NCBI GenBank assembly: GCA_035250245.1
Contig: DATFFH010000075.1
Span: 4,164 to 68,163 of the forward strand
Length of the DNA stretch: 64,000 bases
Origin: Luteimonas_C sp035250245
Lineage (GTDB): Bacteria > Pseudomonadota > Gammaproteobacteria > Xanthomonadales > Xanthomonadaceae
Direction of reading: 5' to 3'
The notes beneath the pieces are model-generated. The model saw only the letters and a list, made by a program, of their open reading frames with translations. It made no database searches and was not told the DNA's origin. Position 1 is the first letter of the stretch. Every line of letters begins with the position of its first letter. Position numbers and translations under genes: made by a program. Shown one piece after another: positions 43,057 to 51,504 of the stretch.

Positions 43057-46053
43057 TCAATAATCGTAGGAAACGCTGAAACGCACGTATCTGGGCTCCT
43101 GCGTCGCCAGCGCCTGCCCGTAGCGCGGATGGGGCACGTTCGGCGCGGATTCGCTGCGGACATAGATGTTGGTCTCGGCCTTCGCATTGAACACGTTGAA
43201 GACGTTCACGCTGAAAGCGAGCTTGCCGTCGGCGAACGCAGGCCGATAGCTCGCGCCGAGATCCAACTGCCGGATCCACGGCAGCGTGCCTTTCGACCCG
43301 GGCGACGAAGGCTGGCCGTTGCAGAAGTGGTAGATGCCGCCGTAGGCCGCCGGATCGGTGCGGCTCTGGCCGTAGTAGCCCAGGCAGACCTTCGGCGCGC
43401 CGGAAATCAGGCGCAGATTGCCCGACACCGTCCATTCGGGCGCCAGCTGGTAATAGCCGAAGACCTTGAACTGGTGCCGATGGTCGTTGTTCAACAGGCC
43501 GTTGGTGTTTTCCATGATCTCGGAATAGTCCCAGTCCTGCGTGGTCGACGTGAACGTCTGGCCGATATCCGAACGCAGCTGCCCTTCGGTATTGCCGTAG
43601 TTCTTCGAATACACGTAGGAAACCATGCCGTACCAGTCGTTCTTGAACGGATGCTCCAGCATGAACTCCGCGCCGTAGTATTTGCGCTTGAGTTTTTCCC
43701 AGCCGAATTCCTCGTGCGTCAGCGGCACGTCGACGTAGTTCCCGCTGGTATCGCGCAGCACGAACACATTGGTCTTGCCCGGATTGATCAGATAACAGCT
43801 GTTGGTGCTCTCGATGTCGTAGCCGAGGCTGGCCGCCTTGTCGGCGACCTGTTCGATATCGCAGAAATCGTCGATGGCGTTGCGCAGGACGCGGTAGTTG
43901 AGCTTGACGCCGTACACCCAGTCCTGCCGGAACTCGCGGGTGAAGCCCAGGATGAGTTCGTCCTGGTATTCGGCCTTCAAGCCGCGCGCGGTCACCGTCT
44001 TGGGATCGGGCAACTGGCCGAAGTAGTTGTTAGGCGCGACTACGCCCGAAATCGGCGTCAGACCGGTCGGCACACCGTTGGCGTCGATGCCGCCGTAGGT
44101 GAAATATTGGCGCGTCTGGATGACCGCACCGGCGGAATTGATCGAAGGATTCAGCGGCAATCCCAAATAGTAGCGGCCCAGGTTGCCGTACACCTTGAAC
44201 GTCGAATCGCCGTTGACGTTCCAGCTGAAGCCCAGGCGCGGCGCCCATTGCGGCTTGGTCTGGCGGATGTAGGCGTTGCCGTCGCTGTTGTAATTGGTGA
44301 ACTGGTCGTTGCGCAGGCCCAGCGAAAGCAGCAGGTTGTCGGTGACCTGCCAGCGGTCCTCGATGTACTGCGCCCGCTGCGTGGAGCGGATGGTCGCCAG
44401 GCTGTTGTCGATGGCCTTGACCACGTAATAGCCGTCTTCGCCATTGGGGAAACCACCCGTGGCCGGCACGCCGAGGCCGGTGGAAATCGGCACATTCGGA
44501 TCCGACGCACCGTAACGCCAGACGTAGCCCGGGCCGGTCGGGATCGATCCCTGCGCGACGGCTTGCGCGCGCTGGTTGTCGATGCCGATCGAAAGCGTGT
44601 GGTCGCCCAGCACGTAGCTCACGTCGAAGCGGAAATTCGACGTTTTGTTGCCGCGACGCGGATCGGTCACCGAAGACACGATCTGCGCGTTGCCGATCGG
44701 CACGCCGCCATTGAGCGCGGGGTTCTGGTCGCTGATGCCGTCGACGTAGACCAGATCGGGATCGTAGCCGGCCGGGCTGGCGAAGGCGCGCGTCTTCATC
44801 TCGCCGTACAGCACGCTCATGGTGAGGTTGTCGGTGAGGTAGCTGGTGTACTTGGCCACGTACAGGTCGCCGCCGTCCTCGGTATTGTCGGCGCCGCCCA
44901 CCAGGCCTTGCCTGGAAAGCGCACTGAAGTCGTAGTCGTAAACGCTGCCCCGGGTCTTGACCTTGGACGAAGCGCCCGAGAGTTCGAGGAAGTTGTTCTC
45001 GTTGATGTTCCAGTCGAGCTTGGCGTACCAGCGCGGCTTGCTATGCCGATACTCGAGATAGGGGTAGGCGGAGGCCACGTTGCCGACCGTATCCCCTTCG
45101 GCGCGCTCGTACTCCATCGCCGCGAAGAAGAACAGCTTGTCCTTCAGGATCGGACCGCCGACATAGGCCGAAGCGGTGCTGGACCAGCGCGTATCTTGGC
45201 TTTTCGGCCAATACATGTCGCCCGCCACGGGCGACTGCGGCAATGCGTTCTTGTAGCGGACGTCGTCGCGGCTTTCGCGCAGCGACGCCGGCTCCCAGAT
45301 CACGTGCCCGCCGAACTGCCATTCGTTGCTGCCGCGGCGGCCGATCGCGTTGATCACGCCGCCGTCGGAACGGCCGTACTGCGCGCTGTAGCCGCCGGTG
45401 TAGGTTTCCTGCTGCTCGATGGCGCCGTAGGGCATGGTCAGGCCGCCCAGGCCTTTCAGCGGATCGGTCGTATTGAAGCCGTTGATGTAGTACGCGTTCT
45501 CGCTGGCCGACGAACCGCCGAAGCTGACCAGCGACTGTCCGGTCGCGCTGCGGAAGCCGCCGCTGTTGTCGACCACGCCTGGCGCAAGCAAGGCGATGGA
45601 TTCCGAATCGCGGCCCAGCGGCAACCTGGCGAGTTGCTCGCGGGTGATGACGGTGCGCGAGTCGACGCTGGACACGTCGATGGGCGGGATCGCGCCCGCC
45701 ACCACCTGCACGCTCGCCAGGTTCTGCACTGCACCGTCCGCGCCGCCGAACGAGACTTCGATGTTCGAGCCCACCAGGACCGTCACCGCGTCCCGCTGTT
45801 CCACCGTCTTGCCGCCGCTGATCAACGTGACCTTGTACACGCCCACCGGCAGTTGCGGCGACTGGTAGCGTCCGCCCGCGACGGGCAATTCCCTGCGCAG
45901 GCCGTTCTGGCTTTCGATGACGATCGACCCCTGATCGACCGTCGGCGCCTGGCCGAAGATGCTGCCCGTGGTGGATTGCGCCGACACCGTCGACGACATG
46001 GCGGCGACGATCGCTGCGGCCAGGAAACCGGCCTTGATTGCTGCGGTTCTCAT
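43057..46053 (-). CDS. Oar-like TonB-dependent receptor with carboxypeptidase-regulatory N-domain
   Basis: A 998-residue outer-membrane receptor. The start MRTAAIKAGFLAAAIVAAMSS is fixed by GGGAGAG, which lies after an alternative ATG at 46071. The mature protein begins with a CarboxypepD_reg/CNA-B-like domain (GSIVIESQNGLRRELPVAGGRYQ, YKVTLISGGKTVEQRD), then the plug (ITREQLARLPLGRDSESIALLAPG, NAYYINGFNTTDP) and a large barrel ending RFSVSYDY. This architecture is common in xanthomonads for peptide-type ligands and differs from the shorter sugar-linked receptor at 5883. It lies inside the ggt-to-gltS gene run, 100 bases before dgcN, so glutamyl peptides are a plausible cargo. Confidence 0.92.
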   Translation of the reverse strand: MRTAAIKAGFLAAAIVAAMSSTVSAQSTTGSIFGQAPTVDQGSIVIESQNGLRRELPVAGGRYQSPQLPVGVYKVTLISGGKTVEQRDAVTVLVGSNIEVSFGGADGAVQNLASVQVVAGAIPPIDVSSVDSRTVITREQLARLPLGRDSESIALLAPGVVDNSGGFRSATGQSLVSFGGSSASENAYYINGFNTTDPLKGLGGLTMPYGAIEQQETYTGGYSAQYGRSDGGVINAIGRRGSNEWQFGGHVIWEPASLRESRDDVRYKNALPQSPVAGDMYWPKSQDTRWSSTASAYVGGPILKDKLFFFAAMEYERAEGDTVGNVASAYPYLEYRHSKPRWYAKLDWNINENNFLELSGASSKVKTRGSVYDYDFSALSRQGLVGGADNTEDGGDLYVAKYTSYLTDNLTMSVLYGEMKTRAFASPAGYDPDLVYVDGISDQNPALNGGVPIGNAQIVSSVTDPRRGNKTSNFRFDVSYVLGDHTLSIGIDNQRAQAVAQGSIPTGPGYVWRYGASDPNVPISTGLGVPATGGFPNGEDGYYVVKAIDNSLATIRSTQRAQYIEDRWQVTDNLLLSLGLRNDQFTNYNSDGNAYIRQTKPQWAPRLGFSWNVNGDSTFKVYGNLGRYYLGLPLNPSINSAGAVIQTRQYFTYGGIDANGVPTGLTPISGVVAPNNYFGQLPDPKTVTARGLKAEYQDELILGFTREFRQDWVYGVKLNYRVLRNAIDDFCDIEQVADKAASLGYDIESTNSCYLINPGKTNVFVLRDTSGNYVDVPLTHEEFGWEKLKRKYYGAEFMLEHPFKNDWYGMVSYVYSKNYGNTEGQLRSDIGQTFTSTTQDWDYSEIMENTNGLLNNDHRHQFKVFGYYQLAPEWTVSGNLRLISGAPKVCLGYYGQSRTDPAAYGGIYHFCNGQPSSPGSKGTLPWIRQLDLGASYRPAFADGKLAFSVNVFNVFNAKAETNIYVRSESAPNVPHPRYGQALATQEPRYVRFSVSYDY

Positions 46054-46087
46054 TAGCTTGCGCTCTCCCATCCAAAGCGGTTGGCAT

Positions 46088-46104
46088 CCGGCCGTAACGG
46101 CCGG
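46088..46104. promoter_or_regulatory. 17-bp perfect inverted repeat upstream of Oar-like receptor gene
   Basis: CCGGCCGT and ACGGCCGG flank a single A, 35 bases before the receptor start and within the 114-base gap after the ester hydrolase gene. No T-tract follows on either strand, so an operator or an RNA-processing hairpin is more likely than a terminator. Confidence 0.45.
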
Positions 46105-46167
46105 CGTTCTTGCGGTTCGCCCGAATCTGCAAACGCAGCAGCGTCGGACGATGCGGATCGGTCGTTG

Positions 46168-48105
46168 CTAATGCCGCCGTGGCACGATCGGCAAGCCGAT
46201 CGAGCTCGGTTGCGATGGCGTATGCCAGATCTTTTGCGATGCCTGCCGGTAGTCCCCCGGCTTGGCGAAGAAAATGCTGTCGACGTAGGTTTGCGGGTTG
46301 CGGTCGTAGAGCGGGAACCAACTGGACTGGATCTGCACCATGATCCGGTGGCCCGGCTTGAACAGATGGTGGACGTTCGGCAGCGCGAATCGATAGCGCA
46401 GCGGCTTGTCCGGTTCGACGGGTGCAGGCCGCGCGAAGCCGGTGCGGTAGCGGCCGCGGAAGATGTCCATCGACAGCGGGAACTGATAGCCGCCCATCGG
46501 CGAGTCGGCCGGATACGTGTACGGATACACGTCGATGATCTTCACCACCCAGTCGCTGTCGCCGCCGCTGGTGGAGGCGTACAATTCGACGGTCGGCGCG
46601 CCGGATACCTGCACGGCCTCGGTCAGCGGTTCGGACACGAAACTGATCACGTCGGGCCGGCCGTCAACGAAGCGCTGGTCGGCGACCGCCCAGGCGCTGC
46701 GCGCATCGGCATCGGCGACGCCGTTCGGTCGCGGCAGGTTCGGCACCGGACGCAGCGGATCGGACACGTAGCCGCCGGATTCGGCTTCGCCCACTGTGGG
46801 CGGCGCGAATTCCAGACGCCCGGCGGCGCGCAGATAGATCGGCGTGGATTTCGTCGCGCAACCCGACTCGCAGGCCAGCGGCCAGCGTTGCGCCTGTTCC
46901 CAGCGATTGCTGCCGGCGTTGTACACGTTCACCGGCGCCAGCTTCGCCTTCGGCGCGCCCTCGACCAGATGACTATCGAAGAACGGCTTGAGCATCTCCT
47001 CGCGGAATTGCCGCGACGTGTCGCCGCTCCACTTGAACACGCCCAACGACGAACCGTTCAGGCTCTGCTGGCCGTGATACCAAGGCCCCATCACCAGATA
47101 GTTCATGTCGTTGCGGCGGTCCTTGGGTTCGACCGCCGCGTAAGCGTGCGGCGCGCCCCACATGTCGACGTGGTCCCACAGGCCATGCACCCACATCGTC
47201 GGCACTTTCAGCGGTCGCGAAGCGAGGATGCGATCGACCGCCTGTTCGCTCCAGAACGCATCGTAGGCCGGGTGCGCGATGATCTTCTGCCAGAACGGCA
47301 GTTGCTCCAGACCTGCGGCGCGCGCGTAGTCGCCGGCCGATCCCGCCTGCAGATACGTGGTGTAGTCGTCGTAGGCCGGCTTGGGAATCGACGGTCCCTT
47401 GCCTTTGGTCGAGGTCTGGCCGGTGAAATAACCGAGATTGACGTTGCGGAACGCGCCGTGATGGAACCAGTCGTCGCCCATCCAGCCGTCGATCTGCGGA
47501 TTCTCGGGCGCGGCCACCTTCAACGCCGGATGCGGATCGATCAGCGCCATCGCCACGGTGAAGCCGTCGTAGGAATGGCCGACCATGCCGACCCGGCCGT
47601 TCGACTCGGGCACGTGCTTCACCAGCCAGTCGATCGTGTCCCAGGCATCGGTGGCATCGTCGACTTTCGCGTCGTTGATGGTGCCGCGCAGCGGCGGCGC
47701 CATGAAGTAGTCGCCTTCCGAACCGTACTTGCCGCGCACGTCCTGGTAGACGCGGATGTAGCCGGATTCCACGAACACATCGTCGCCCAGCGGCAGCGCA
47801 TCGCGCATCAGGCGCGCGCCGTTGCCCAGCGCCAGCCGGCGCGCGCTGTAGGGCGTGCGCGTGAGCACCATCGGCGCATGCTTGGCGCCCTTGGGAACGA
47901 CGATAACGGTGTAGAGCTTCGCCCCGTCGCGCGTCGGGATCATTTCCTCGCGCACGGTGTAATCGAACATCGATGCGGGGAATGCGAAATGTTTCGGAAT
48001 ATCGGGCGTGTTCGGCGTGACCTGCGCCATGCTCGACGCCGCCAGCGTCAGCAGACAAGCGACTGCCGCGGCGATGCCGGCGCGTCGTATGCGGCGGGCA
48101 TGCAT
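46168..48105 (-). CDS. CocE/NonD-family hydrolase, alpha-amino-acid ester hydrolase-like
   Basis: A 645-residue exported alpha/beta hydrolase (signal ...AAAVACLLTLAASSMA/Q) with the X-Pro dipeptidyl-peptidase C-terminal jelly-roll. The triad is in GHSYDG (Ser178), HGLWDHVDMWG (Asp311) and GPWYHG (His344). IDGWMGDDWFHHGAF and DMWGAPHAY align with Xanthomonas alpha-amino-acid ester hydrolases, which cleave esters and amides with a free alpha-amino group, including some beta-lactam side chains. The carboxylate cluster that binds the amino group appears incomplete: DxED in characterised enzymes is D-H-V-D here. A GTG at 48114 overlaps the ggt stop as GTGA; the ATG at 48105 is used. Coupling to ggt suggests amino-acyl peptide or ester turnover. 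Confidence 0.87.
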   Translation of the reverse strand: MHARRIRRAGIAAAVACLLTLAASSMAQVTPNTPDIPKHFAFPASMFDYTVREEMIPTRDGAKLYTVIVVPKGAKHAPMVLTRTPYSARRLALGNGARLMRDALPLGDDVFVESGYIRVYQDVRGKYGSEGDYFMAPPLRGTINDAKVDDATDAWDTIDWLVKHVPESNGRVGMVGHSYDGFTVAMALIDPHPALKVAAPENPQIDGWMGDDWFHHGAFRNVNLGYFTGQTSTKGKGPSIPKPAYDDYTTYLQAGSAGDYARAAGLEQLPFWQKIIAHPAYDAFWSEQAVDRILASRPLKVPTMWVHGLWDHVDMWGAPHAYAAVEPKDRRNDMNYLVMGPWYHGQQSLNGSSLGVFKWSGDTSRQFREEMLKPFFDSHLVEGAPKAKLAPVNVYNAGSNRWEQAQRWPLACESGCATKSTPIYLRAAGRLEFAPPTVGEAESGGYVSDPLRPVPNLPRPNGVADADARSAWAVADQRFVDGRPDVISFVSEPLTEAVQVSGAPTVELYASTSGGDSDWVVKIIDVYPYTYPADSPMGGYQFPLSMDIFRGRYRTGFARPAPVEPDKPLRYRFALPNVHHLFKPGHRIMVQIQSSWFPLYDRNPQTYVDSIFFAKPGDYRQASQKIWHTPSQPSSIGLPIVPRRH

Positions 48106-48110
48106 CGCGA

Positions 48111-49865
48111 TCACTTCGCCGGCTCGACCTTGCCCAGGCCGGCGCTATTGCGAGGATCGCTGGCCGCCGACACGCGGCGCGCGGCCTTGTCCCAGGTGAC
48201 CACGTTCATGTTGCCCCACGGGCGCCGTTCGTTGAGCGTGTGGCCCATCGCGCGCAGCTTGGCCAAGGCCTCGTCGGACAGGCTACCCGGCTCGTAGTCG
48301 ACGCGATCGGGCAAATACTGGTGGTGGATGCGCTTTTGCGCGGTGATGTCGTTCGCGCTCTTGCCTTCGATGAAGGCAAGAATGCCTTCCAGCACCTGGG
48401 TGATGATGGTCGAACCACCCGGCGAACCGATCACCGCCAGACGGTCTTCGCCGACGACGAAACTCGGCGTCATCGAAGACAACATCCGCTTGCCGCCGAC
48501 GGGCGCGTTGGCGGAGCCGCCGATCAGCCCGAACGCATTCGGCTGGCCCGACACCAGGGCGAAGTCGTCCATCTCGTTGTTGAGCAGGATGCCGGACGCG
48601 CCGGCCACGAATCCCGAGCCGAGGGTCGTGTTGACCGTGGCCGTCATCGATACCAGGTTGCCGTCCTTGTCGATGATGGAGAAATGCGTGGTGTGCATGC
48701 CCGGCTCGGGCGCGTGCGCCGCGGGCAGCCATTCGGATTTGGTGGCGCGGTCGCGCAGGATGCTTTGCCGCAGCCCGTCGGCGTAATGCCGCGACAGCAG
48801 CATGTCCAGCGGCATCTCGACGAAATCCGGATCGCCAAGATATTCGTTGTGGTCGCGGAAGGCGCGGCGCATCGCCTCGATTAGGTAATGGGTGCGCTCC
48901 GTTTCGCCGAGGTTTTCGATATTGAGTGGCGCGAGGATGTTGAGTATCTCGGCGACGGCGACGCCGCCGGACGACGGCGGCGGCGCGGTGATCACCTGGT
49001 AGCCATCGAACGCGAGCTCGATCGGCGCGCGTTCCTTGGCTTGGTAGGCGGCCAGATCTTCCAGCGTCCAGGTGCCGCCGGCGGCTTTCACCGCCCTCAC
49101 CATTTCTTGGGCGACTTCACCTTTGTAGAAACCGTCCGCGCCGCGCTCGGCCAGCGCACGCAAGGTGCGCGCCTGGTCGGGGTCGCGGAAGATGGCCGTG
49201 GTTTGCGGGAATTTCCCGTCAGGAATGAATTTGCGCGCCGAAGCCGGATAGCGGCGCAGCACTTCGGCTTTGCGCTCGATCGAACTGGCCAGCGCGGCAG
49301 TGGGATGGAATCCTTCTTCGGCCAGTTTGATCGCCGGACGCAGCGATTCGGCCAACGGAAGCTTGCCGTACTTTACGGAGATGTGCGCCAAGCCCGCTGG
49401 GAAACCCGGAATGCCGGCCGCGAGCGGACCGTTGAGCGAGGTGTCGCGATTGGGCGTGCCGTCCGCCTTCAGATAATCGGTTTCGCGCACGGCCTTGGGC
49501 GCCATCTCGCGCGCGTCGACGAAGATGTTCTTGCCGGTGGAAGCATCGTGGATCAGCGCCAGGAAGCCGCCACCCATGCCGGACGCTTCCGGCTGCACCA
49601 CCGACAGCGACGTCGCGACCGCGATCGCCGCATCGACGGCATTGCCGCCGCGCGCCAGCGTCTCGAAACCGGCTTCGGTCGCTAAAGCGTTGGCGCTGGC
49701 GATGCCGGCCGCTCCGGGCTTGGCCGCTTCGCGTGCTTGCGCGGACAGACTGAGCGCCGCCAGCGCGAACGCCAGCATCGGGCAGTAAAGAAGGAAGGAC
49801 TGTCTGCGCAACGGCGAAGTAAGGAGTCGCGTTGCTATCGAACGTCGCGCGTTTCGGCCGAACAT
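48111..49865 (-). CDS. ggt: Gamma-glutamyltransferase
   Basis: A 584-residue Ntn-hydrolase exported to the periplasm. It cleaves gamma-glutamyl bonds (glutathione, gamma-Glu peptides, possibly poly-gamma-glutamate) or transfers the glutamyl group. The start follows GGGGGAG. A long basic n-region precedes the hydrophobic signal (MLAFALAALSLSAQA). Self-processing would occur before the nucleophile Thr392 in HTTHFSIIDKDGNLVSMT. Substrate residues are recognisable in LLNNEMDDF, LSSMTPS and GSPGGSTI, and the lid-loop segment after NNEMDDF is present, as in true GGT. First gene of a six-gene run to gltS; the next gene overlaps its stop. A LysR-type operator lies 76 bases before the ATG. Confidence 0.94.
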   Translation of the reverse strand: MFGRNARRSIATRLLTSPLRRQSFLLYCPMLAFALAALSLSAQAREAAKPGAAGIASANALATEAGFETLARGGNAVDAAIAVATSLSVVQPEASGMGGGFLALIHDASTGKNIFVDAREMAPKAVRETDYLKADGTPNRDTSLNGPLAAGIPGFPAGLAHISVKYGKLPLAESLRPAIKLAEEGFHPTAALASSIERKAEVLRRYPASARKFIPDGKFPQTTAIFRDPDQARTLRALAERGADGFYKGEVAQEMVRAVKAAGGTWTLEDLAAYQAKERAPIELAFDGYQVITAPPPSSGGVAVAEILNILAPLNIENLGETERTHYLIEAMRRAFRDHNEYLGDPDFVEMPLDMLLSRHYADGLRQSILRDRATKSEWLPAAHAPEPGMHTTHFSIIDKDGNLVSMTATVNTTLGSGFVAGASGILLNNEMDDFALVSGQPNAFGLIGGSANAPVGGKRMLSSMTPSFVVGEDRLAVIGSPGGSTIITQVLEGILAFIEGKSANDITAQKRIHHQYLPDRVDYEPGSLSDEALAKLRAMGHTLNERRPWGNMNVVTWDKAARRVSAASDPRNSAGLGKVEPAK

Positions 49866-49940
49866 CAACGCTCCCCCGTCGTGTCTGACCGCAGCATAGG
49901 CACGGCCGACGCACCGTCTCCAATGAAAAGAACCGGGAAA

Positions 49941-49961
49941 TCCATAACCCTGGGTTATGGA
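49941..49961. promoter_or_regulatory. Perfect 21-bp LysR-type operator upstream of ggt
   Basis: Ten-base arms TCCATAACCC and GGGTTATGGA flank one central T. The inner part, ATAAC-N5-GTTAT, fits the T-N11-A LysR consensus. It sits 76 bases before the ggt ATG, about where an activator site upstream of a promoter would be. TATGCT near 49897 could be a -10. A LysR gene lies just upstream on the same strand. Confidence 0.75.
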
Positions 49962-50029
49962 TAGACAGCGCCGAGCGAATGGCGCGATGCAACGGCGATG
50001 TCGGCAAAACCCTTCGACACCGCATGAAT

Positions 50030-50093
50030 CGTAGGTGCGAATTCATTCGCACGTTTTTTGCGGCAAGAGCGTGCGAATGAATTCGCACCTACG
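50030..50093. repeat. Intergenic inverted repeat, GGTGCGAATTCATTCGC family
   Basis: 24-base perfect arms (50030-50053, 50070-50093) around a 16-base spacer ending GCGGCAAGAG. The same element occurs at 53198-53260. It lies between the ggt promoter and the LysR stop, in a 353-base gap with no gene. Confidence 0.85.
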
Positions 50094-50123
50094 AAAGCGA
50101 CGATTTTTCGGATATGCCGCTTT

Positions 50124-50152
50124 TGTAGGAGCGGCTTCAGCCGCGAGCTCTT
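50124..50152. repeat. Single arm of GTAGGAGCGGCTTCAGCCGC repeat family
   Basis: A lone half-element TGTAGGAGCGGCTTCAGCCG plus CGAGCTCTT. Paired forms are at 59683 and 61535, and a truncated one is at the window end. Confidence 0.75.
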
Positions 50153-50218
50153 ATGCGGAAATCGCAGCCACGCACATTGAATACGACAGACTAAGCAGCC
50201 ATGAAGACCATCGCCGCA

Positions 50219-51121
50219 TCAAGCATGCGAAAGCATCTTCTGCGCCAGCCGGCGCACATGGCCGAGGAAACGCTTCTGTACCGGATTCAACGGACTGTCG
50301 AGGCGGTGCACGGCATACAGCGTCACGTCCAGCTCCAGCTTCAACGGCCGCATCTGCACCCTGTCGCCGTCGTCGCGCCACGCCGTGAACGGATCGACCA
50401 GCGCAAGCCCATGGCCTTGCGCGACGAGCGCGCGCGCCAGCTGGTAGGTCTGCACCCAGACCGAGATGCTCGGCGCAGGGTCCACCTGCGCCAGATGGCT
50501 TTGCAGCATGCGGCCCAATGCATCATGCACAGTGATGCCGACCATCGGCTGCCCGGCCAACGCGCTGATCGGCACCGGCCGCGACAATTCCTTCTGCGGC
50601 CACCACCCCGGCGGCGCGATCAGCATGATGCGGCCCTGGCACAACGCTTCCTGATGCAGGCCCTGATGGCCGATGTCCTGCAGAGTGAGGCCGATGTCGG
50701 CCTCGTGCAGCATCAGCGACTCGCGCATCTGCGCCGAGTGCTGGGTGAACAGCTCGGTCGTCGACCCTGGAAAATCCTTCCGCGCCAGCGTCGCTGCTTT
50801 CGGAACCAGGCCATGCGCCAGCGTCGGCGTGCAAGTGACCCGCAACGGCAAGCTCTCCGGCCGTCCGATGTTCGCCGTCAGCCGCTGCAGATCGTGCAGC
50901 TCCTGCACGATCTTCTCCGCGCGATGCCGCAAGAGCAGCGCCTCCTGCGTCGGCTGCAACCGCCCCCTTACCCGGCTGAACAACGCGAACCCAAGCTGCT
51001 GCTCCGCATGCTGCAGCACCTTGCTGGCCGCCGGCTGCGAGATGTTCAGCATCCGCGCCGCGCCGGTGAGGCTGCCGGTGGTCAGTACAGCGTGGAAGAG
51101 TTCGATGTGGCGCAGGCGCAT
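50219..51121 (-). CDS. LysR-family transcriptional regulator
   Basis: 300 residues. The N-terminal winged helix is classic: MRLRHIELFHAVLTTGSLTGAARMLNISQPAASKVLQHAEQQLGF is interpretable as helix-turn-helix (residues 18-37) plus linker helix. The effector-binding domain runs from about residue 90 to 290 (LRVTCTPTLAHGLVPKAATLARK, ADIGLTLQD, VAQGHGLALVDPF). It is transcribed toward ggt on the same strand. The perfect dyad at 49941-49961, between its stop and the ggt start, is its most likely target; its own upstream region (51122-51288) shows no matching dyad. I therefore infer control of the ggt-to-gltS run. The effector is unknown; a glutamyl peptide or D-Glu would fit. Confidence 0.93.
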   Translation of the reverse strand: MRLRHIELFHAVLTTGSLTGAARMLNISQPAASKVLQHAEQQLGFALFSRVRGRLQPTQEALLLRHRAEKIVQELHDLQRLTANIGRPESLPLRVTCTPTLAHGLVPKAATLARKDFPGSTTELFTQHSAQMRESLMLHEADIGLTLQDIGHQGLHQEALCQGRIMLIAPPGWWPQKELSRPVPISALAGQPMVGITVHDALGRMLQSHLAQVDPAPSISVWVQTYQLARALVAQGHGLALVDPFTAWRDDGDRVQMRPLKLELDVTLYAVHRLDSPLNPVQKRFLGHVRRLAQKMLSHA

Positions 51122-51288
51122 GCGTGACGCTCGCTGTGCGAAACCACACGCAGTCCATCAGATCGGGCTTCGTCGGGCAAGCGCCTGTCCGATACAGGAT
51201 TGCCCGTTCAAGCGGTCACAAAGGCATTTGCCAGCAGCAGTGCCAGACGTGCGGGTCATGCTTCGCCATGCTTGCAACGACACACGTG

Positions 51289-51364
51289 TGGTGGGCCCAC
51301 CAGGACTCGAACCTGGAACCAAAGGATTATGAGTCCTCTGCTCTAACCATTGAGCTATAGGCCC
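51289..51364 (-). tRNA. ileX: tRNA-Ile(CAU), lysidine-type minor isoleucine tRNA
   Basis: 76 bases with encoded CCA. On the minus strand: acceptor GGGCCTA paired with TGGGCCC, D-arm AGCTCAATGGTTAGAGC, anticodon loop CTCATAA (CAU), T-arm CCAGGTTCGAGTCCTGG, discriminator A. The CAU loop could mean Met. However, the D-loop, the loop flanks and the overall layout match E. coli tRNA-Ile2 rather than initiator or elongator Met, so C34 is expected to become lysidine (TilS) and read AUA. Confidence 0.88.
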
Positions 51365-51504
51365 TGCGCAGTGCGCAGTTTAAGGCGGGCGGAGGCCGGC
51401 GTCAGCCGGGTTGCGCGGCCCAGCCCTGCGTTGCGCCTTACTTTCACGGATAGCGACGGCCGGCGCGGCCATAGTCGGGCGGACACTCGTCGCGGAGTCT
51501 GCGG

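Noticed and set aside
51289..51364. Calling the CAU tRNA elongator or initiator Met
   Set aside because: Arms and loop flanks match the E. coli tRNA-Ile2 pattern better, and the acceptor end is fully paired, unlike initiator tRNA.
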